Assembly (NCBI GenBank): GCA_000733355.1
Contig: JNVV01000002.1
Location: forward strand, 201,278-265,277
DNA: 64,000 nucleotides
Source of the DNA: Falciphora oryzae
Lineage: Eukaryota; Ascomycota; Sordariomycetes; Magnaporthales; Magnaporthaceae
Direction: 5' to 3'
Part shown: positions 56,619 through 64,000 of the stretch, one piece after another
How the letters are laid out: every line of letters starts with the position of its first letter
Position numbering within the stretch: the stretch's first letter is position 1
Program-made: the position numbers and the translations under genes
Notes under the pieces: generated by a model
What the model was told of the DNA's origin: nothing
The model's database searches: none
What the model saw: only the letters and a program-made list of their open reading frames with translations

Positions 56619-59442
56619 CGCGCTGGCATGTGCGCCCCCCGGGGACGTGTTGCTCGACTTCTGCGCTGCTTCCTTTTCCCTTCTCCTTCGTCCCTACCGG
56701 CTGCGATGGTGAGCCTCCTGGAGGGGAGGGGGCTGGTGGGCTGGGCTCGAATCGAGTCTCGGTGTTGGTCGGGTGCCCGGTTGGTCGGGGGAGCCCAGTG
56801 GGAAATTTCTGGTGTCGGACAGAGGACTCGAAGGGAAGCTTGTGAAGGTTCGCACGGCGATCTGTCGGGGATGTTTCGTTTGTCGAGTCCTGGCCAGTGC
56901 GTTTTCCTAGCTGTTGCTCGCGACTCCGGGAGAAACGCGTTTGGTCGTGGACAAAAAAAAAAAAATTGGGATGATCAAAAGGCCAGCCAGGCACGGCGAC
57001 CGGGGTGTGGGCAACAACCCTCCTGAAGAACCACAAGTGATGTGCGGTCCGCGCGGCGCGTGCTTAGTGCGTGATTGCGCTGGCGGTGGCTTGCTTGCTT
57101 GTCAGGGCTGTCTGCTTATTTCCCACGCTTATGCTGGAGGGAGGTTGGGCAGCCCAGGCATTCTTTTTTCTTCTGCCTCTCAGGTACCAGTACCTGTCCC
57201 TAGCAACCCTTTGGCTGCTGCTGTCGTTGCCCCGTAGTGTCGGCTCAGGGAAAAATGACGCGCCCGGAAGAGCCGGAGAGTGAGCGACGTGATAGACTGC
57301 AAACACTGTTGTCCCGCATCACCTTTGCGAGGGAGCACTGCTTCTGGACACGGAGTCGGGAGGATCTCGCGTCATGTCATTCATGGGTGCCCGTTTCAAT
57401 CGGTGGAGTTACCCCGTCGATCATTCGAGACGGGCTGGGCGCTGGCTTCCCCTTTCGAGCCTTGCTGACTAGGGCCGCCAAAAGGCCAAAATAAAATGGC
57501 GACAATGCCGAGCGTAGTAAATACTGGAATTGAGGGCTGTCTGCGGGCCAAAAGAATTGCGGCCAACCCGACCGACTTGGTTAATCCTCCTCGTCCAGCT
57601 TCTCCTTGTTTGGCCACGCCGGTGACGACGGAAGCCGAGCAGAGTAATCGGGCCCCGGCCAAGCTCAGAAGGTTGTACCAACCAGCCCAGCCCAGACAGA
57701 CGGGACTCGAACCCAAGGCGGGAATCGGCGGGGTGTTTTCGCTTCAGATGACGCTGATGTGTCCCCTTTGACGCCGCCAAAAACACGTTTTTCCGGGCCG
57801 TCCGGATCCAGCCAAAACGGGTGGGTGATACCAAATAGCAGGTAGGTGCCTAAGCCGCCCACCCGCATAATTATCAACATGGATGGGGGCAGCTAAATGG
57901 GAGAGCGCACGTCAGAAGGCGCCGCTGGCTGCCCGTCTGCCCAACCTCGCTGCATCACATCCCTCCTCCTCCTGCTCCAGGATAGCATCGCATTCGCCCA
58001 ATTGGATAAAATAGGGGTACACGCTGCTAGGTACCGTACATGGTACGTACACACAACCCCGGGTCCCGCACCCCCGACTTGCCGACCTCCAGAGGGGCTG
58101 AAATTGGGACGGAGATTGATGGATTGCTTGCTCGCTCTTCGGGTAGCTACCATGGCGCGTCCCCAACGGATCTAAGACATGGAGACAGGATGCAAGAGTC
58201 CGATGATGGCTGCATGCTGCCTTGCTGGCCTAGCCCAGCAAATGGTAACTCAACTTGAGTATTCTGGCCTCAACTTGGCTATCGCTTTCGTCTCTTACAC
58301 CTCTTTCTGACCACCTCGCAGCAAGCTTCTACAATTAGAATAAACACGCAGACAGACTAAAGTGACGAGTTAAAAACAGCGCAGGAACGGACGAAAAAAA
58401 AAAGAAGAGTCCGGCTGGCTCCGAACCTTTTTTTTTTTTTTTTTTTTTTTCCTACAAGTCTCGGGTGCGCCACGTGCCGTTGGGGTGGTGAACTGGCAAG
58501 CCAGTCATCCGCCCCCAGCCATCCGCCAGTCACTCGTGATATCAGATGTCGAAGAACAAGAGAATCGACAGTAGTGATTGCCTCGCTGTCGTTCATGCAC
58601 ACCGAATTTAATGACCCGCGGGGCCGGGTGACTTGCCCCTGCTTGGAACTGAGAGGGATCATGTACCACCGACCTTCTAGCCCAAAAATGCAGCACAGGC
58701 AATGAATGTGTTAGCCATCCAGCTGCGGACTCGACCATTCCGGGATAACACAAGCGTCAGGGTCCCCACGAACAAGCTTTTCGTGACTTGCGCCGACATC
58801 TGATCCCATTGAAAAAAAAAAAAAAAAAAAAAAAACCCCGCAAGACAACACATCCCATCCATTCTTTCTTGGTCTGGCTTGGGAGAAGAACACGTCGGCG
58901 TCTCGTTTCCCCTAGTGTCATGAATCGAAAACCGACACTTGTGCTGTCTCACCGCAGGCATCCAGAAACGGGCACTAGACCAGCAAACCGCCTCCTTCGC
59001 CTCCTAAAAACCGGAGGTGAACAAAAAGGAAACAAACAAGTGGGGTGGATGTTTTCACATGCTGTTGGAGAAGAATGAGGCAACCCGTAGCGGTGTAGAT
59101 CCAGGGGGAAATCTCGCGAGCTGGCGGCATGGCGGGCAATCCCAGACGAAGCCATTGCGTCAATTGGAAACTCCTCATGCACGGGTTAGGGTTGCCAGCA
59201 GGACAAACCGGACCACGTCCGGGCCACTTCCAGGCTCAAACCATGGCGGAATCCATCGTCGGTGCATCATCCCCCTCGTTCACCGTTGCCACGCTCCCGA
59301 ATAGCTGGCCAAACAATCCACCAATAGCCTCCGCTGTAAGCCCGCGATCGCCCACTTACAACTCACACCCTCCCCGCGCTAGACACGCGGCCCCCCAGAC
59401 CATCCCACAGCCCTCACCTCAGCCGGCGGGCCCTTAGCACTA
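56619..59442. other. Long intergenic region with homopolymer runs
   Basis: About 2.8 kb between the efr3 start and the stop of the next minus-strand gene. No gene supported. It includes a T23 run at 58428-58450 and an A24 run at 58812-58835, in opposite sense 361 bases apart. A tRNA-like GGGTTCGAGTCCC on the minus strand near 57711 lacks any matching acceptor or D-arm. Confidence 0.55.
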
Positions 59443-61453
59443 CTAAGTAGCACCAGTACCGGCATCAAAAGCGTCCACGACCAGCACCCCGCCGCCCCAG
59501 ACCTCGACAACCCCCCACCTCTGCTCCCGACAAATCCTGGGCCTGCCCGCGCCGCACCAGACACCCAGCTCGTCGAGCAGCACCTCGACCACCCAGCAGT
59601 ACCTCGCCAGCCGCCCACCATCTCCGCCGGGCAGCAGCGCCGCCTCGGCGTCCTCGCGCCCGTGGGGTACCAGCGTCGCCAGGAGGTGCAGGTCCAGCAG
59701 CTGCGTGAAGACGAGGCCGTAGACGGGCTTGTTGCGGCGCGTCATAGCCGCTGCTGCCGCCGCACCACCACCGCCACCTCCTCCTCCTCCTCCATCATTG
59801 TTGCCGCTACCGTAGCCGTAGTGGTTGTGCCCCAGCTCCGGGGCGTAGGGCAAGTTAAAAATAGACCGTAGTGTCGGGTCCAAGGGCCGCTGACTACCAC
59901 CACCGCCGCCGCCCCTATTCCCACCGCCACCATCTCCCTTGAACCGCGGCGGCGAGCCGTCACCGCCCTGGTGGTGGTGATGCTGGCTCTGCTCCCCCGG
60001 CGTCTTGGCCGGCGCGTTCGTGGCGTTGAGCAGCATAACGAGCGGGCAGCCGTACTCGGGTGACCGCGAGACGTGCCGCAGGTGCGAGGCCAGGAGCGCG
60101 AGCATCGAGTGCGCCGACTGCCTGTCGCGCCGCCGGAACAGCGCCGTCATGAGCGTCGACATGTGCGTCACCAGGATCGCGTCCGGCGTTGTCGAGACCG
60201 GCCGAGGAGCCGTCTTGTTGTCTTGGGCCGCAGCTGCCGGCAGTGTTAGAGGTGGCGGCGGTGTTGGTAGTGGAGGAGGGGAATCTGCCTGGATATCTGG
60301 TGGGCCGGTCGAGCTAGGCGGCGGTGATAGTGACGATGATCTGGATGACGGCACTTCCTGTTTTCCGGTGGGCGGTTGACGCATGTCACTTTGTTCAACG
60401 GCAGGAGCGGCTGCGGGAAGAGGTGGTGAAGGTGGAGGCGGCGAGAGTCCCGAGGAGCTTGAAGATAATGTGCTCATTTCATCCTCGCTGTCCATGATTT
60501 CCGTCCTTCGCGTCGTGGCTTTGATTGATGGTATGTCAGGGGGCGGAGCCAAGCCCTCGGCAGCCTCATCATCCGCTGGTGCTGGTGCTTGTGCTGCAGT
60601 ATTCGATGTGTGATTCCCAGCAACACCACCATCACCACCACCCGGTTCTGATCGTGAACTCTTCTGGGATGCACACGTGGCAGCAGCAGGAAGGCCACCA
60701 GCATCCGGATCCGCCGTTTCCGCCGCAGGAGGCGACGACGACACGCTAGGATCCTCAGGACCGGTCTCGGGGACCAGATCCTCCTGGAGGACCTCCCACA
60801 GCCCCTCGAGGTCGAAGACACGCGAGATGGAGATCTGCTCCAGACACGACCGAGAAACCGCCCGCGCCCGCGCCCGCGCCGGATCCTCCTCTCCCGCGAG
60901 GTGCTGCAGCAGCACGCCAGCCTGTGCTTCCAGCACGCCAGAGAGCGTGGGCAGCAGCGCCGCCATGTCGAGCGTGGTGATGATCATAACTCGGGGTCGG
61001 GGAACCGCCGGCGTAGTAGTAGTAGTAGTAGCCAGCTGAGCAGCGACCAGCAGGCGCGCAATAGTCTGCAGGCCGACCTACACACCCACCCCGAGGACCA
61101 AACAGATTGACCCCCCAAAAGTCAACATCTCCATTCGATCAATGCCAAAGCGGCTCGGAAGAAGTAAAAAAAAAAAAAAAAAGGATCCTTTTCTCTCTCG
61201 ATCATGGCTCTTTGTCCCTCACCAGCAGTCCAAACTCTTCCTGCTCGGCGCTGACGCCCACCACGCAGCCCCGCTCGAAGCCGCCGCCAGCCAGGACCTC
61301 TTCGTCGAGCTCGCCGCACCCGGTGGCGAGGTTGCCCTTCCTCAGGAGCGAGTCGCGCCGCGCGGCCTCGCGCCGGTAGAGCACGAGCCCGTTGACCGGC
61401 TCGAGCGCGAAGTGCGAGCTCGCCTGGGAGGACGGCTCTGCGTCCGGATCCAT
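59443..61453 (-). CDS. RecA/Rad51-like fold protein with degenerate Walker A and large disordered insert
   Basis: Two minus-strand exons, 61223-61453 and 59443-61077, give 621 residues. The N-terminus reads GNLATGCGELDEEVLAGGGFERGCVVGVSAEQEEFGLL, the layout of Rad51-paralogue entry (ATGxxxLDxxLxGGxxxG; shown in part: LATGCGELDEEVLAGGGFE). Where GPxGxGKT should stand, the sequence is VSAEQEEFG, so no canonical Walker A. VGLQTIARLLVAAQ follows the intron, then RVMIITTLDMAALLPTL. After a Pro/Ser-rich insert of about 200 residues comes AHSMLALLASHLRHVSRSPEYGCPLVMLLNATN, like the Walker-B-side strands of RecA-like cores (shown in part: GCPLVMLLNATN). Thr6 (GTA repeat at 61013-61030), His and Gly runs are present. 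I infer a pseudo-ATPase of the Rad51-like group, possibly in DNA repair; this is not proven. Confidence 0.72.
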
Positions 61454-62662
61454 CTTGGTATGTGATGGGATGTTGATTGTCTAGGGCTGACCCGAGCGCG
61501 ATTGAGCGGTTGGAGGTGTCGAGAGGCGCGTCGTCCGCAGAGGTCGGCGGGAGTGGAGCCTGTCACGACATCATAGATAGCCTCACGTGACGCCACACCA
61601 GGCAGCTTCGCCATCCGCCCAGAACCGGACGTTTGAAGACTGTTTGGGAGTGGAGGACCCAAGTCAAACACATTTCATGGTTGTCCAATGTAGAGGGTCT
61701 TGATTAGAACTATCTGGCTGACGATTCTTCTGCGGTTCTTTTTGATCAGTGAACAGGAGCATATCGTTCACTCAAAAACATCTCGACACAAAACAGACTC
61801 GAACGCGATTGTTCACTGCCGCTCTCATTAAGGGAAAGGAGGAGGGAAATGCGAAAAGCCCCGTCGCACGACGTGATGAAAACGAAAAACTGTGGTAGAC
61901 TTAAGGAGATACCAGCCTTAGCGGATAATAGCCCATGGGGTTCTTTTGCGACGAAACGGAACCAGCAATCCGTTCTTCCAAGTGTGCCAAGAAGATATGA
62001 CCGAAAAGAAAACCAGAAAAGAAAAAGAAAAAGAGGCGTGGGGTGGAGGAGGATTGCTCTAGAAGCAAGAGGGCCAGCTAATTCTTGCAGCATGAGAGTT
62101 TAGGAGCGAAACCGATAGGCCATCGAAGAAAGGAAGAAGCCACTTCCGTTGCCAGAACCTGAGACCGACCCCAAAAGTTTATACATGAACATGAATGTCC
62201 CTAGCGTGAGACAGCATGCAGTTTCCCATTCCATGACCAATGCTTATAGATCATGAATTCTCTGCACAGACATCAACTCCGCCGAGAAATATGCTTGTCC
62301 TGTTAGATCGATATCGCGAGAATGGGTGGGCCAAGCAGGAGGGATGCCGTTTCTGCTCCTATGCCCCCGTGTCCAGAGGCTAGCGTAAGAGAACCACCGC
62401 CACTCTCGGTCGGCCTCCAGGGCAACAAATTCTCTATATAGGCGTAGAAGGCGAGATCCCGAAGGTTCGGTGGTGGATCCATGCTATATCGGAAAATTTG
62501 CGCTTGTGCTCTGAGGACCGGCAAGCGGGCGGGAGCGGCAATAAGTGGACAAAATCGAAGACGGAGACGTTGATTATGTCAAGAAAAACTCTCCTGAGCA
62601 AGGACTGGGGGGCCTAGTTGTTTGACTGGTGGTATCGGGGTCCGTGCCGTGCCGAAGCGTCC
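61454..62662. other. Intergenic region between pal1 and the RecA-like gene
   Basis: About 1.2 kb with no supportable gene. It holds the promoter of the RecA-like gene and the pal1 3' UTR. Confidence 0.55.
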
Positions 62663-64000
62663 CTACGCAGCGGTACCGGGGAGAACAGGGGACGGCTCGC
62701 CCGAGCCTCCAGAGGGCCGTCCTCGCCGGCCACCCTTCAGGGACTTGACACGTGCCAGAAGGCCACCGCCGCCCTGCCTGGGAGCCTGGTCATCAAGGGG
62801 CGAAGGGGCACCGTTGGAATCGGACGTGCCCTTGCGCTCCAAGGGTGGCATGGGGCTGGTTGGGGACTTGGTCCTGACATCCGGCCGGCGGACAGTGAGC
62901 TCGTCTTCGCCGCCCTTGTCGCCATACTCGTTGAAGAACGGGTTTCGCTCCGACCTCGAGCTCTGGACGCTGGAAGAAGTGTTCGCACCATAGGTAGTCG
63001 GCGAACGGCGAGCTCCATCCGGGTTTGTCATGCGACCACTCGGCTCAAAGTCACGGCGCCTATCGCGGTTGATGCCGCGGATCCGCTGGGCCAACGACTT
63101 CTTCCGCTGCAGCCCGTTCTCCTCACTGTTGGCCGCCATCTCGGCCTCGCGGCGCTGGATGACAGTCCGCGCCGCAGGAGTGCCTTCAAGGAAGGTCGAA
63201 GTTCCCAGGCCCAACGATTCATCGCCGTGCAAAACGGAGCCTCGGCTAGTGGGATCGAACACCGGCATCACACGGCTAGACGAGCCCTGCTTATCGACTG
63301 GGGGAGCGTACTCCCTGAATGCCTCGTCGTTGGAGTTGCCCATGAAGGTGGCATGGTCAGGGCGGGCATTCACGGGTCCAGATCCTCCGAGAACGTTGTT
63401 CAGCGAGTCCTTGGGGAACGCCTGCATCGGAGCACGGCTGCTGCCCTTCTTGTTCCGGTGGGGGTTGAGGGCGTCGAAGGGTCCATCGTGGTGGAACACT
63501 GCAGGCTAATGTTAGTGGCGGAAGCATGCGTGCATCGTCACGGACTGGAACCTACGGCCTGTGCCATAAATGCTGGTGGCATCCAGCTGGTCGATAATAT
63601 CGAGCTTCCGGTTGGGGGGCCTCGTCTTGTCCTTCGAGTCCCGCGAGCGGTGACGGCGCTCGCGCTCCTTGCGTCGCAGGTCGCGAGCCTTCTTCTCTTC
63701 CTCCGTCAGCGTCTTTTCCTTATCAGCGCTGACGATGGACGATTCCGAGTTGCGGCGCGGGCGGCGCTCGACGCGTTTCCCAGGAGAATTTGAGGAACCA
63801 CCAGGGCCGCTGCCCTGCATCCTCCGTGCCCTCATCGCCTCTTCTTGCGAGCGGGTGGGGCGGTGGTTGGGCGGCGGAGGCCCACGTCGTCCTGGCGGGG
63901 GCACATTCTCTCCTCGAGGACCAGGCGGCCTAGGCGGTCGCGATCCTGGAGGGGCAGGCGTGCCCTTCTTGCTCCCGTCATCGAGTGTCAGGGTGTCCTG
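62663..64000 (-). CDS. pal1: Pal1 cell-morphology protein (5' end beyond the window)
   Basis: Two visible minus-strand exons, 63556-64000 and 62663-63498, encode the last 426 residues; the frame is open at the window edge, so the N-terminus is missing. The diagnostic Pal1 block is KLDIIDQLDATSIYGTGLFHHDGPFDALNPHRN (shown in part: DQLDATSIYGTGLFHHDGPF), created by the intron, then PMQAFPKDSLNN. Before it lie Lys/Arg-rich coiled stretches (EEEKKARDLRRKERERRHR). The C-terminal part is disordered and basic, with KSLAQRIRGINRDRRRDFEPSGR. By family, Pal1 is a cortical protein of growth sites and endocytic patches, needed for polarised shape. The donor CC|GTAGGT is unambiguous. Confidence 0.93.

Noticed and set aside
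57700..57735. GGGTTCGAGTCCC on the minus strand as a possible tRNA T-arm
   Set aside because: The T stem has a mismatch, and there is no acceptor complement, D-arm or anticodon stem upstream.

Overview
The window is nuclear DNA of a filamentous ascomycete (Pezizomycotina, probably Sordariomycetes). The signs are short GT-AG introns in most genes, a GC-rich coding bias, eukaryote-only genes (NC2-beta, Isy1, Wbp1, complex I NUO9.5, Atp12, Efr3, Pal1, a BEACH-WD40 protein), and fungal families such as the wax-synthase-like acyltransferases, BBE-type FAD oxidases and the fungal AlkB-like 2OG oxygenases. Sixteen apparently intact genes, one gene running off the right edge and two decayed genes can be supported. 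Exon joins were chosen by hand so that reading phase and family motifs both agree.

Layout. 1-3553: no recognisable gene. 3554-4790 (-): decayed FAD-dependent oxidoreductase. 5181-6133 (+): short-chain dehydrogenase. 7625-8534 (+): NC2-beta. 9801-18394 (+): very large BEACH-WD40 protein. 18804-19152 (-): NUO9.5. 19831-21510 (+): oligosaccharyltransferase subunit Wbp1. 21511-23948: long spacer with a purine-rich island. 23949-24804 (+): splicing factor Isy1. 25619-27499 (-): secreted metallophosphatase/5'-nucleotidase-like protein. 28271-28848 (-): small cysteine-containing protein. 30623-31840 (+): wax-synthase-like acyltransferase. 32146-33132 (+): uncharacterised PY-motif protein. 33319-35462 (-): secreted BBE-like FAD oxidase. 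36810-38678 (+): secreted beta-helix-like repeat protein. 39305-41561 (+): glutamate decarboxylase. 41693-42931 (-): secreted alpha/beta-hydrolase-like protein. 43777-45736 (-): peroxisomal 4-coumarate-CoA-ligase-like enzyme. 47344-50056 (+): decayed AlkB-like 2OG oxygenase. 50308-51686 (-): Atp12. 52843-56618 (-): Efr3. 59443-61453 (-): RecA/Rad51-like protein lacking a canonical Walker A. 62663-64000 (-): Pal1, 5' end outside the window.

The two flanks (5-28 kb and 50-64 kb) are mostly conserved housekeeping genes: transcription, splicing, N-glycosylation, respiratory chain, ATP synthase assembly, PI4-kinase anchoring, morphology. The middle (28-50 kb) is more accessory: secreted or membrane proteins, an acyltransferase, a secreted flavoenzyme, a peroxisomal CoA ligase and a dead dioxygenase. 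No PKS, NRPS or terpene synthase is present, so this is not a recognisable secondary-metabolite cluster. No transposon, CRISPR or viral element was recognised. I did not find a clearly new multi-gene system. The most notable items are the two gene relics, a start-codon-only exon in isy1, microexons in the NC2-beta gene, the Walker-less RecA-like protein, the beta-helix secreted protein and a tRNA-like relic.
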